Positions 1 to 10,721 of a DNA stretch of 64,000 bases are shown one piece after another. The position numbers were made by a program, and so were the translations under genes. The notes below the pieces were generated by a model. The model saw nothing but the letters and a program-made list of their open reading frames with translations, ran no database searches and was not told where the DNA came from. Each line of letters begins with the position of its first letter. The first letter of the stretch is position 1. The stretch covers positions 1,270,117,123 through 1,270,181,122 of the forward strand of contig NC_090440.1 of NCBI RefSeq assembly GCF_031143425.1, read 5' to 3'. Origin of the DNA: Pleurodeles waltl (taxonomy: Eukaryota; Chordata; Amphibia; Caudata; Salamandridae).

Positions 1-333
1 GCCAGGACAACAGTTGGGAATGGCAAGACAGCTGTTCCACCATCCAAGGCAGGGAAGGGCCAGAGAAGAAAAGGGAAGTCGCCGCCAACCTGCACGGCGG
101 ACAAGACCGCCACCGGCACCGCTGCCAGCAGCACGCTCAGTGAGCACCCCACCAGCACCGCCGCCCAGGACACCGTTGCCAGCAGCACGCTCAGTGAGCA
201 CCCCATCAGCACCCCTGGCCAGGACACCGCCTCCAGCAGCATGCTCAGTGAGCCCCCCACCAGCACTGCCGCCCAGGACACCCCTGCCAGCAGCATGCTC
301 AGTGAGCACCCCACCAGCACCACTGCCCAATGA
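1..333 (+). pseudogene. Partial Ser/Thr-rich open frame with 19-residue repeats, open at window edge
   Basis: Frame 1 is open from base 1 to a TGA at 331-333 (110 codons, no start inside the window). The first 40 codons are Lys/Gly-rich. They are followed by about four 19-residue repeats of the type SSTLSEHPTSTAAQDT. An overlapping frame (14-358) is also open but gives a Pro/Ala/Arg-rich product, as expected when a GC-rich minisatellite is read in another frame. It could be the low-complexity C-terminus of a transposon-encoded protein from the Harbinger-like element. I recognise no domain. The choice of frame rests only on its openness to the window edge and is uncertain. Confidence 0.25.
107..330 (+). 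repeat. 57-bp minisatellite, about 4 copies
   Basis: The unit carries CCAGCAGCAYGCTCAGTGAG and recurs every 57 bases, a multiple of three, so the open frame survives through it. Copies differ by a few substitutions. Confidence 0.85.
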
Positions 334-514
334 GCGCCGCAAGCACGGCCGCTACTGAGGCTGCCACCAGCACCGCCAGCGGCCACGCCACATCCGGTGC
401 CAGTGTCACCATGGCATGGGCTGCCATCCCCAGTGGTCAGTCGTACGAGGCTGGTGGTCAGTTCCAAGGGCCTGGGCAGCTTCCATGTTGCCCCAACGTC
501 AGTGGAGTGTCAGA

Positions 515-740
515 TCCACTACCTCTGTCCTTGGCAGGATGAAGCACTCTGGGCACAAAGCCCCCCCCAGAACCAGTGGAGAGATACATCCACTACCTTA
601 GTCCTTGGCAGGATGAAGCACTCTGGGCACAAAGCCCCCTACAGAATCAGTGGAGAAAGGCATCCACTACCTCAGTCCTTGGCAGGATGAAGCACTCTGG
701 ACACAAAGCCCCCTCCAGAACAAGTGGAGACTGTTATCCA
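515..740 (+). repeat. 74-bp minisatellite, 3 copies
   Basis: TCCACTACC begins at 515, 589 and 663, with a degenerate fourth start at 737. Each unit contains CTTGGCAGGATGAAGCACTC followed by a CACAAAGCCCCC segment. The period of 74 is not a multiple of three, so repeated peptides appear in different frames; I do not regard this as coding. Confidence 0.85.
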
Positions 741-750
741 CTAGAGAGAC

Positions 751-1037
751 TGTGGCTTTGCACTCCCCAGGATAAGGGAGTGGGTAACCCACCCACTGGA
801 GAGACTTGAGAGACTGTGGCTTTGCACTCCCCAGGATAAAGCAGTGGGCAAACCACCCACTGGAGAGACTTGAGAGACTGTGGCTTTGCATTCCCCAGGA
901 TAAAGCAGTGGGCAACCCACCCACTGGAGAGACTTGAGAGACTGTGGCTTTGCACTCCCCAGGATAAAGCAGTGGGCAAACCACCCACTGGAGAGACTTG
1001 AGAGACTGTGGCTTTGCACTCCCCAGGATACATCAAT
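751..1037 (+). repeat. 64-bp minisatellite, 4 full copies plus a partial fifth
   Basis: TGTGGCTTTGCACTCCCCAG starts at 751, 815, 879, 943 and 1007, exactly 64 bases apart. Each unit contains a CAGTGGGCAA...CCCACTGG inverted repeat. Long minus-strand open frames across this array are by-products of the repeat. Confidence 0.9.
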
Positions 1038-1351
1038 GGGCATGGACCCCCCTCGTGGAGCTGGCGTCGTGCACTCATCCGGCTGAGGTGCCCCCCCCTT
1101 CCCTTCACCCTGAGGTGCCTGTTTTATTTCAAACTGATGCCCCAGCAGTGTTCTCTCCGTTTGGATCGGGTACTGAGTGTGGGCCTCGCCCAAGCATTTT
1201 GGGCCCAGTGGTCCACGGACTATGTAAGTGCAGTACCTGGACTTGAATTCTTGGTGTACTTATTTGTTAATAGTTTATATATATTTTTGACTAATGGATT
1301 TTTCCTGATTACAATCGTTCACCTAATTTCCTTTTGTCCTTGCGTTCTTCC

Positions 1352-1480
1352 AGGGGGGGGGTTGGGGGGTGTAAATGTAATGTTTCAGCATGCATTGGTG
1401 TGTGTGTTATTGTGTGTGAGGGTGGGGGTGTTGCATGTGTGTGTCACTCTCTTTTCCCTCCCCCTCCCCTGTGTCGTAGG
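1352..1480 (+). repeat. G-run and GT-rich low-complexity tract
   Basis: A run of G at about 1352-1360 is followed by interrupted GT repeats to about 1446 and a pyrimidine-rich patch. Nothing coding is visible. Confidence 0.7.
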
Positions 1481-1891
1481 TGCAGTAGTCGCCGCCGTCG
1501 GTCGTGCTCCTGGTAGAGGAGCAGAAAGACAATTGCAGGTAGAATTTGGAGTTCCGGCTCCATGGCGTCTTGGTTCCTCGTGGGGTGTGTAGAGGTGAGA
1601 GTTTTCCCTCCCAAGTCCAGTTTCCGCTGTGTTTTTGTTTGTGTTGAATCCACCACGGAAAAGGTGGCGGATTGGTCTCTCATAATGGTGTGGGCTGTAC
1701 ATTGTCTTCCGCCTGTCTGTTGGTGGTGACCGCCATGCTGTTTGTTTGTACTGGCGTGGCGGTCAGAGTTTTAAAGTGGCTGTCTATGTTGGCAGTTTCC
1801 GCCGTGGTCATAATTCCATTTTTTTTACGGCTGGCCTGTTGGCGGTCTTACCGCCGCTTCAACACCAACCGCCAGGGTTGTAATGAGGGCC

Positions 1892-2269
1892 TATATCTAA
1901 CTGCTGATTCTTTATTTCCACCCATGCTTCCCTGCTCTGCAGACCCATTTGCTAGGGTGATCCCTTTCAGGGCCATAGTATGGACACATATTCGTCAGTT
2001 TATTTTTGGCTCTGAGCTCCTGGTGTGGATAGTCATGAAAAAAGTAACAGACATCAGTGTGACTGGGTGACGCCTATGTAGGTGACCATGATGTCACTCT
2101 TGGCACCAACGATGCTATGCAGAACCAAATGACACCACCTGATGGTGGGTGCAGGGGTAATGTTCAAACAAAGGTTTCTGGATCCAGACTGACACCTGGG
2201 AAATTCAAAGGTAAGGCATATTTAGCCAGGTATAGTCTCTACCAGATAATGTGTTACCAGAGGTAAGTA
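1892..2269. other. No recognisable feature
   Basis: About 380 bases between the Harbinger-like terminus and the L2/CR1-like LINE. I see no open frame, terminal repeat or hairpin of note. Confidence 0.5.
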
Positions 2270-2372
2270 ATTTGTTCTTTACAGACATATCATTGGTTAA
2301 GTTACCACAAAGTACCATTTTCTTGATCAACAAGGAAGCCCTGTATCCAGCACAGTCATGGAGCCATGCATA
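2270..2372 (+). pseudogene. L2/CR1-like LINE reverse transcriptase, piece left of LTR X1
   Basis: Different frames of this short stretch give peptides such as EALYPAQSW and CIQHSHGAMHS. They resemble the segment upstream of RT motif A in L2/CR1-type LINEs (a LYPxQSGFRxxHSTE-like stretch). The piece ends at LTR X1 and the similarity resumes at 5095 with an IALVSMVDSIF-like peptide, so it is one LINE interrupted by the LTR. The frame is broken. Clade assignment is by eye. Confidence 0.45.
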
Positions 2373-5089
2373 TGTAGGAGGCTAGCCTGGTCTGTAGTGG
2401 GTACCTTGGGCACCTTATACCAGGTCCAGTTATCCCTTATTAGTAAAGTAGTAGTGTTCTAGCAGCTTAGGCTGATAGAGGTAGCTATAGCAGAGCAGCT
2501 TAGGCTGAACTAGGAGACATGCAAAGCTCATGCAATACCACTTATAGTTACACAGTACTTATACACAAGTAAAGACAATACTCAGTGTTATCAGAAATAA
2601 AGGTATTTATTTGGGTGACACAGTACCCAAAATATCTTAGAGACAATACTCCTTCTAGAGGTAAGTAAAATACACAATATGTACACTAGACACCAAAATA
2701 AGGTAAGTACTTAGACATAGGATAGTGAAACAATAGGAAATGCTATACAATGCAATGGGAGAAAATAGGTCTAGAGGCAACACAAACCATATACTAATAA
2801 AGTGGAATGCGAATCACAAATTCCCACCTAGACAAGTGTAGTGTGTACAGAATCGCTGGGAGAGTAAGAATACAGTAAAGGTAAGTGTATTACTCCCCCC
2901 CAGAGCCCAGAAAAGCAGGAGTTAAGTACAAGTTTCCTTTGGACACACAACACCTCATGATATGGATTGTTGCAGTAACCAACCAAGTCTGAAAACAACA
3001 ACCGATGGATTACTGGACCTGAAGACCTGCAAAAGAAGGGGACCAAGTCAAGAAGTCGAAAGAAGTTCCAGGAAGGAGAGGAGCCCCTCTCAACCCAGAA
3101 GAGGGTGCAAAAGAAGAGTCCCTGTTTGGACGAAGACTGCAGGAATGCACCCTAGGAAGATGCCAGCAGGTTCCTGCATAATGCAAAGGATGTCAGATGA
3201 TGTGAAGATGGATGCAGATTAGATTTTGTGTTAGAAATCACCAACAAGCCTTGGTTATGACAAATGTGCGTTTTACATCAAAATGGCACTGGCTTGACCC
3301 AAGAGGGACCTGTGGGCCTCAACGCTATGTGAGAAGGAAGAGGAGGCTCTCAGCACTTTAGAGAGCCCTCAGGATGCCAGACAGCACCCACGAGAGTCCC
3401 AGGACAAGGGGACAAAGGAGGTGCAAAATGTGGTTGGTGCAGCACAACAAAGGAAGGTCCCACGACACCGAAGAACAACTCAGCGAGTTGAAAGTCACCA
3501 GATGGGGTGCTGGGGACCTGGGCCAGGCCGTGCATGAAGGAATTTTGCAAATAGTGCACAGAGGCCTCAGGAGGTGAAGAAGATGTGGTGCACAGGGGTA
3601 CTGTCGCTGTCAGGGAAGGCAAGGTATTACCTCCTCCAAATTGCGTCAGCAGGACCTCAGGACAGTCTATGTCGATGGAGTCCACTCTCTGTGTTTCTAG
3701 GAGTATGCTTGTCACTGTAAGAGGAGTCCAGGAGTACCGGTTGCTGACTTGGAAGGTGCCTGTGTGAGCAGCGGAGTGACTCCGTCACCCCACTAGAGAT
3801 TTCTTCGGTCCTTCTGGTGCAGTATAAAGACAGGGAGTCCCCAGAGCGTGCACACCATGGAAACTGTTGCAGTTGCTGGCTGGAGATGAAGTTGCAGAAG
3901 AAAAGTATCCCTTGTGGATACTTTGTTGCTGTTACAGCGGTTCCTGGAGCAGGCTGCAGTTGATCCGAGGTCAGAGGATGAAGTAGTAGTTGCAGAGGAT
4001 TCCTGCTGGTAACTTGCAAGTAGAATCTGAAGAGAACCCACAGGAGAGACCCTAAATAGCCATGAGAGGGGGATTGGCTACCTTATCAGGTAAGGACCTA
4101 TCAGGAGGGGTCTCTGATGTCACCTGCTGGCACTGGTCACTCAGAGGTCCCCATTGTGCCCTTACACCTCTGCATTCAAGATGGCAGAGGTCTGGGACAC
4201 ACTGGAGGAGCTCTGGGCACTACCCCTGGGGTGTTGATGGACAGGGGAGTGGTCACTCGCCTTTCCTTTTTCCAGTTTCGCACTAGAGCAGGGGCTGGGG
4301 GATCCCTGAACCGGTGTAGACAGGCTTATGCAAGGAGGGCACCATCTGTGCCCTTCAAAGCATTTCCAGAGGCTGGGGGAGGCTACCCCTCCCCAGCACT
4401 TAACACCTATTTCCAAAGGGAGAGGGTGTAACACCTTGCTCTCAGAGGAAATGCTTTGTTCTGCCTTCCTGGGATTGAACTGCTCAGACCCCAGGAGGGC
4501 AGAACCCTGTCTCTGAGGTGGCAGCAGCAGTGCAAGCCTCAGAGAGCCTTGGCTAGTGCCAGGTTGCCCTCACACTTAGTAACTTTGCACCTAACCTTCA
4601 CTAAGTGAGGGTTAGACATATAGGTGACTTATAAGTTACTTAAGTGCAGTGTAAAATGGCTGTGAAATAACGTGGACGTTATTTCACTCAGGCTGCAGTG
4701 GCAGGCCTGTGTAAGAATTGTCAGAGCTCCCTATGGGTGGCAAAAGAAATACTGCAGCCCATAGGGATCTCCTGGAACCCCAATACCGTGGATACCTAGG
4801 TACCATATAGTAGGGGATTATAAGGGGGGTCCAGTGTGCCAATCAGAATTGATAAAGGAAGTCACTAGCCTACAGTGACAAATTTAAAAGCAGAGAGAGC
4901 ATAAGCACTGAGGCTCTGATTAGCAGAGCCTCAGTGGCACAGTCAAGCACTAAACAGACACACACATTAGGCCATAAACTATGAGCACTGGGGTCCTGAC
5001 CAGCAGGATCCCAGTGAGACAGGCAAAAACATACTGACATACAGGTAAAAATGAGGGTAACATGTCAAGGAAGATGGTACTTTCCTACA
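2373..5089 (-). mobile_element. LTR family X, copy X1 (solo LTR, 2717 bp)
   Basis: The element starts TGTAGGAGGC and ends ACTTTCCTACA, giving TG...CA ends within a 7-bp terminal inverted repeat (TGTAGGA). It is flanked by a perfect 5-bp duplication GCATA (2368-2372 and 5090-5094). Its sequence is the reverse complement of copies X2 and X3 by eye. Shared landmarks include the TAATAAGGGATAACTGGACCTG-type block near the 3' end and a central GGCTGCAGCATTTCTTTTGC block. There is no gag, pol or primer-binding site, so I call it a solo LTR or a non-autonomous LTR element. It sits inside an L2/CR1-like LINE. Confidence 0.7.
2606..2611 (-). promoter_or_regulatory. Polyadenylation signal AATAAA in LTR X1
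   Basis: The minus strand reads AATAAA inside ACCCAAATAAATACC, at the position corresponding to the signals in X2 and X3, about 230 bases from the LTR 3' end. Its conservation in all three copies supports the LTR reading and the orientation. Confidence 0.5.
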
Positions 5090-5094
5090 GCATA

Positions 5095-5940
5095 GCAGTT
5101 AGATAGCCTTAGTGTCCATGGTAGACAGCATCTTCTCACAAATGGATGAAGATGGCAAAGCAGTATTAATTTTTGGGACCTCTCTGCTGCCTTTGATACT
5201 ACCTGGCACAACATTTTAAAGATGAGTTTACATTCGTGTGAAATTCAAGATCCCACTTTGGACTGAGTTCGATTCCTCATTAAGGATAGGAACTACATTG
5301 TCAAAATCTCGCCTTTTTGGTCTGATTCTGATTTCAAACCAGTGAGGTAAGTGATACTCCATTGCCTTACTGAGGAGCTATGCAGTATCGCTTGGCTCAG
5401 TGTTTTCCAATCAGCTTGAACAAACTTGATGACCTCTGGAGCTGGGCATTCTGCTTGTACCTGTTACCTCTGTAAAGAAATTGAGGCTAATAATAGACAA
5501 TTCTTCCATCGGTGAGAATCCAGAATAATAAATGACCTCTTCTTGAGTCTGCTACCTTAAACCTTGTACCAATGCAATGTAGGAAGGTGATTTATCAGGC
5601 TATGCTTCGGTTATGTTTGGATTATTGTAAAACGTAGTATCAATGCCTTCCTATGGGTAAATCCACAAAACTACAGCTATTAGAACATTTAGCAGCTAGT
5701 TCCCTGCTAGAACTACATAGGTTTATGCTTATGTCAGCCAACATAGTATTTTTTGTGATCGCTTCATTATCCTTTGGGGATTTTACCAATAAAAAGCCCT
5801 TGAGATATATGGAAAAAGAATACCCTATCTTCCAACACCATCTTTTTACTCTGAAGGGCAAGGACTCTCATTACAAAATATCTATGTTAGATGATTGAGC
5901 CTTCTTTGGTGTCACTTCAAAACAATGGAGCTTATAACCG
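5095..5940 (+). pseudogene. L2/CR1-like LINE reverse transcriptase and C-terminal region
   Basis: The sequence resumes directly after the X1 target duplication with VDSIFSQMDEDGKAVLIF and then DLSAAFDTT.HNIL, which is RT motif A in the form typical of L2/CR1/Rex LINEs. Further on, RLCLDYCKT and STKLQLLEHLAA (about 5600-5720) match the conserved segment downstream of the RT in these families. Many stops and frameshifts separate the pieces, so it is an old, dead copy. The A-rich end near 5940-5985 may be the 3' tail. Confidence 0.6.
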
Positions 5941-7079
5941 ATTTAATAAAGTAAAAAAAGGTAAAAAAAATAAATATAATCATATATTTAATTAAAACCT
6001 GTCCAATACAAGCAAAACATAAAAAGTAGTGAGATGCAATATAAAACCACAATTAAAAAGTGTGTGTTTAAGCAGCTTTGTCTTGGTTTATACCGAGATG
6101 TTGAGACGGCCCATAGGTCCTCAGGACACTGCAATATGCTTGCTATTCACAAGGGGCTCCGGTGTTCCATACATCCTTACAGGGGGGCTTGTGGAGGTTC
6201 AAAATACTGTGTGTCAGTCAAAGAATCGCGTTTGACGATACAGTGCTTGTAGGTCCTTGTTCCAATGCCACATGTCCAGTGTTTCCCAATTCCGAAGCAG
6301 CTGCCAAAACAGAGGATGTTGGGCGGCTGGCTTTTTGCATCTTCTTCTCTACGAGCGCTAAGACAGTCACCAAAGTTTGGCTAAGGCGCTTTCAAAAATC
6401 ATCTAGCTTTTTATGAAAAACATTCAATTTATAATTGATAGGCTCACTATATTTGATTGATTAGATACCTCATACCCAGTGTCAGGGCACTTTTACTGTT
6501 GCTCGATATAAAAAATCTTACATAACTTGACATAAATACTTATGTCTGCTATTCTGTGAAATTTAGTGCGGTAAAACGCACGTTATTCCTAATTATTCAG
6601 AGGCACTTCATAAATATCTACCTCTGCTGTATCGGTTTTTACCAAGATTTACAAATTACTCACTCGCTTTCAGTTCACTTTTAAAGAAGGCCAAGGTTAG
6701 GTGTTAAAAGAGCCTGTAATTGTAAAGCTGGACACATAGAAGAATGGATTTGTCTCATAGACTGAATTTAATGTGGAACATGGCCAATTAAATAAGTCTG
6801 TTTGTGATAATTGCTTTAAAAAGTGACGTAGTAATAAGGGATTTTGAAAGTAAGTACGCCAGAAAGTGAACAGTAGAAAACCTGAGCACTGAGGGGCGTA
6901 TACAATGAATTGGTGTAGAGCAGCACCACAAGTCTTTTTGTTACGCTGCCCTCGATGCATTCCTGCCCTTTCAGCCAGAGGCGGAGCACAATTTGGTGCC
7001 TAGCACAAAGGCAGCCACCCTCGCACCACAGTGCAAGGGTATCTGCATTGTTGGTAGGGTGGTTTGTGCAGGATGCAAC
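5941..7079. other. A/T-rich tail, then unrecognised sequence
   Basis: The first 60 bases are A-rich, with GGTAAAAAAAATAAATATAA. The rest shows only short open frames in conflicting frames. I see no terminal repeats or protein similarity. Confidence 0.4.
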
Positions 7080-7502
7080 ACACATAGAAAGAGTGAAAAT
7101 TAGGCGAAATAAATATTTTTTTCCAAATTTTACCTCCTCTGGAGTGGCGTACAGTTTTGTCTCATTCCTAGATTTCCAGACCCTTGCAAATCTTGGAATG
7201 CATCCAAACTCATGGGTGTTGTGTAGGAAAACCCATTGCAACACCCATGGAACTCCCTCCTGATGCAGCGTAAGACAATGCAGCAGCTTGCGCTGCTTTG
7301 CCTTACACCATGTCTGTGAGGCCATGAAAAGCGACGCAGGGTAACTTTGTGTGGCATCATCAATATGGGTCTGCACTCTGTGCCGCCGGAGCTTCATAAA
7401 AAGTGATGCACCAGTGGCGCAAGGGGCTTGTAAATAAGCCCTTGAGAGTATAACTGTGAGCCTAGAGCTTAACAGAGGAGAATCCAAAAAGTGGGTGAAT
7501 GA
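7080..7502 (+). repeat. Tandem duplication, unit 1 (contains a MITE-like hairpin)
   Basis: This unit begins ACATAGAAAGAG and ends just before a second ACATAGAAAGAG at about 7504. The two units run in parallel at an offset of about 430 bases. Landmarks GAGGCGTACAG/GTGGCGTACAG and GAGAGTA.AACT..G recur at the same offset. The unit contains a GTAAGACAATGCAGCAG...CTGCTTTGCCTTAC hairpin and a GGGGCTTGTAAATAAGCCC end resembling the MITE termini seen at 16049 and 22011. Copies are roughly 75-80% identical by eye, so the duplication is old. Confidence 0.7.
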
Positions 7503-7932
7503 ATACATAGAAAGAGGAAAAAAGGAAAAATAGAGGAGAAATAAAGATATTTCTCCTACTTACACCTCCCCTGGGGAGGCGTACAGTTTTGACTCATTCC
7601 CAGGTTTACAGACCCTTCTAAATCTGGGAATTTGTCCAAATCCATGCGTAATGTGTGGCAAAACCAACCTCAACACCCATGAAACCCCCCTGAAGCAGTG
7701 TAAGGCAACATAGCGATGTGCACTGCATTGCCTTACACCATAGGTATGAGGCCCTAAAAAGCCACGCAAAGTGGCTTTGTTTGGCCTCATAGATATGGGT
7801 CTCCACTCTGCACTGCCAGAGTGTCATAAAAAGTGATGCATTGGCGGTACAAGGGGCCTGTAAATAAGCTCCTGAGAGTACAACTTTGCACCTAGTGTTT
7901 AACGGAGGAGAATCAGAATAGTGGGGGAATGT
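7503..7932 (+). repeat. Tandem duplication, unit 2
   Basis: Second copy of the about 430-bp unit, with the corresponding hairpin GTAAGGCAA...TTGCCTTAC and the end GGGGCCTGTAAATAAGCTCC. It ends near GTGGGGGAATG (7921-7931), matching GTGGGTGAATG at the end of unit 1. Confidence 0.7.
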
Positions 7933-8604
7933 GCCTAAGATGACAGTGTCTAATCTGAAAGTTTATATTGAAAAATGTGGTTAGAACAAGTGGATGCACT
8001 CAACTTCAATATCCAGATAATAGGTTCAAAATGAAGGTATTTAGCCTCATTGTGGGTTCTATTGTTATTGTGTCAGTCTGAGACTCTATTGAGATTATTA
8101 GATATGTGTTAACTCTGCATATCTGATGTGTTTCACAGGACAGGTCAGCTGCTGAAAGTGTCAAAATGGCTAGGGAAAACTACAGGTATAAATGGGGATT
8201 TATTGAGATCTTTTTTATGAATATTCCTGATTCACACACCAAATCCCCTTTTGTGAGGGTTTCCTAATGAAAATCAGAAAATCACTCCTAATGAGGCCCT
8301 TGATGGGGATTTGCATGAGGAAGTACTTGGGGAGGAATCAACTCTTGGAATTCTAAGGGTTAAATCAGGGAAAGTCCTCATTTATTAAAGACCGGAAAAA
8401 GTCAAAGTCCATTAAAGAGAGGAACGCAGAGAGGGAGCGATGTGAAAGGCCACATATTCAGCTGTCTAATAATGATTGCTTTTATACATTGCTTTATATC
8501 ACACTTTTGTTGTTTCTAGCTTGGTATCCAGCTCAGAAAGATGGATGGCTGAGTCTGTTTTACTGGGATTTTAACTTATCATTTTCAACTCGATTCAAAC
8601 GTCA
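7933..8604. other. No recognisable feature
   Basis: About 670 bases of A/T-rich sequence without an open frame, repeat boundary or protein similarity that I can support. Confidence 0.5.
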
Positions 8605-9060
8605 AATATCTTTATTTCAGCACTTGGCCATAAAAGCACATAAAAAGCCTTAGTCGGCTGTTACATTAATCATATAAAAAGTATAATGCAAAATGACTAA
8701 ACAAGTTGCTTGCATATAAAATCAATAAACATAGTCTTATATAGAATTCTTGCCCTGAGATCTAAGAACTATATGCAGTAAATCTGTTGAAACAACATAA
8801 AACAGCTTGAAAATGGAAACAAGTAAAATTCATATAACACTGCGACTAAGGAAATTAATCTGGTGTAAGCATATTTCTCATCAAATTAGAAATAAGACAC
8901 CACTTTCGAGATTATCTGGGGTGATACACATTGATTATCTGGTTCTCCATCACCTTCTAGGCCGTTAATAAAACAAGAAATACACGCAGGCAGCATAATA
9001 ATAAGTGAGGCCCACCAAAAAACAGTTTAGTTCATGTGACACTATGACTGAGTATTAGTC
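8605..9060 (-). mobile_element. LINE 3'-end fragment
   Basis: It starts with ATCTTTATTTCAGC...GGCCATAAAAG on the plus strand. The same motif spacing (TTTATT, about 13 bases, GRCCATAAAAG) ends LINE-A at about 9066 and recurs near 23650 and 24390. The fragment is therefore a 3' UTR-only copy of the same APE-type LINE family. No coding sequence is present. Confidence 0.5.
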
Positions 9061-9061
9061 T

Positions 9062-10721
9062 GTGTTCTTTATTCCAGCTCCTGAGGCCATAAAAGAACAT
9101 TACAATTTAAGACATTATTACAACTTCCAATACATTAAACTTTAATAAAATTCAATAAAAGCGATGAACCTGTTAAAATAATCTCTATTCTAGGGTCACC
9201 ACAGAGGACACTCAATTCCTCCATAGTTCCCTGTATATTCAGTGAACATACATACATATTCGCTAATTACACTGCAATTTGTAAGAAGGGGACCGACAAT
9301 CTTGTAAGGACCAAGCAAAGGACACTCGTTCCTAACATCATTGCCAGTATAATCGCACTAATCTATACAAAATTCCAAGATTAAGATGGACCAGATAATA
9401 TTAGCCTGAAGGGCTCTTAAATGCAGCCATGCCTGAGTTCTTGTCCTGTCCCATTCTTTAATTATGATAGCCACTAGGGTACAATCATATAATTGATAGA
9501 GGGTCCAAATTCCTACTAAAAAGTTATAACTAATAATATTACCTTACCAGGCCCCTCTTTAGGTTATAGTTAGCTACTCTTGGGCTGTCTGGTTAAGTAT
9601 TTTAGCTCACTTGTACCAGACACTAAGAAGAAAGTGACTTACTGAATAAACAATGGGCTCTGCAGTATTTGTTGTAAATAGGCATATGGCCACCTGGTAA
9701 TCCCTAATTCCCAAAGCTAAACAAATAGGCCTAAACCAGCACCACTTTATGTCACAATACACTGGGAAAACAAAAATGACATGACTCACCGTTTCAGGCA
9801 CAGAATTATAAGCCAGACAAGAGGCAAGTGTTCCCTTTTTGAGCCACAAACTGCAAAAAGCATTCAGCGGTAAGCAGCCATATCGAAAGCACAAGTAGGG
9901 GGGAGCTGTGGGAGAGTTAAAGTATCTATGATATCTTCAAACCTCGGTGTAGGTTTGACTTTCAAAAAGATTTCAGTAAGATGGCCCTGATTGGCCATAT
10001 TTGTTGATGCTCCCAAATGTGGTGCCAAAATGCCTTTTTTATGACCCGTTTTTCTAATTTGCTAATTTGGTCAGGATGCTTCCAAAGAGTCTCAAGCTTC
10101 AGCTTCCTACACCAGGTGCAAATAAAACTTAGCCAAGGAACTTTTAAGGCCGAATCCAGTCTTAGCAGATTGCCTAAACAAACACTGTACGGGGCAAATT
10201 CAGGCGAAGACCACATGCGAACCCAGTAAAGGAGGGGTTTGAGCACGAGGTCTGACACCCCATTGATACCCAAATCATAGCGCAAGGGAGTGAACGGTGT
10301 ATGGGACAGCCACAAACACCCTAAAAAAATATTTTCAGCAACTGATAAGCTATGTGTTTTAGTATACCCCCATATTTCAGCACCATAGGTAGCGGCAGAC
10401 AGGGCCTTAGCGCGGTAAGCCTCAAGAGCAGGTGAAATAGAACGAATAGTGGTCACTCTGTCAAAACACAAAATGGCGTTAGACCTATGAAACAACATCA
10501 AAGAGGTCTTTAGAATTTGAGGATCCCACTTAAACTTGTCCGACATAGTGATGCCTAAAAAATCAAAACACAACACCCTTTCAAGGTTTTCCATGTCCAC
10601 CCTAACACTCTTCGTTCTTAAGGGGGACTTGCCAGGACCATACATTTTGTTTTGCACAGTTTATCTACAATTCTCTTTCATCGCAGAATGACCCCAATCT
10701 TGTCAACAAATTTTGGAGCCC
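9062..10721 (-). pseudogene. LINE-A, C-terminal half of ORF2 and 3' UTR (5' part continues at 14835)
   Basis: The 231-codon frame 9962-10657 aligns by eye along its whole length with the C-terminal half of LINE-B ORF2. Shared landmarks are the DFLGI segment, YGAEIWGY (YGAEVWGY in LINE-B), LLYWVRMW and the following helical region. The frame 9607-9894 continues with the Cys/His tail region (FPVY...KWCWFRPIC). Just upstream, at 10660-10720, broken frames give QNLL...KLCKTKCMVL, matching QTLVDRFNQFC...NKTKLMVL of LINE-B. The 5' part of the same copy is found beyond LTR X2. Frameshifts make it non-functional. Confidence 0.75.

Larger units (their letters stand above)
1..1891 (+). mobile_element. 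Harbinger-like DNA transposon, 3' portion (5' end outside window)
   Basis: The stretch ends at 1891 in AATGAGGGCC followed by TAT. Read from the other strand the terminus is GGCCCTCATT and then a TGGCGGT-rich subterminal region (about 1730-1885). The same 10-bp terminus and TGGCGG motifs end the three multi-hairpin MITEs elsewhere in the window, and those have 3-bp target duplications, as PIF/Harbinger elements do. Inside are a Ser/Thr-rich open frame and three minisatellites. No transposase or Myb-like domain is visible, so this is a tail or a non-autonomous derivative. The superfamily assignment is inference; the shared terminus is seen directly. Confidence 0.5.

Noticed and set aside
751..1037. 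CRISPR-like regular repeat array
   Set aside because: Units are contiguous without unique spacers and the context is a vertebrate transposon.
667..1193. Long minus-strand open frames with repeated peptides
   Set aside because: They are three-frame readings of the 64-bp minisatellite; every frame is open because the unit lacks stops.
3350..4434. Open frames within LTR X1
   Set aside because: No similarity to proteins, and they are not shared in frame with X2 and X3.
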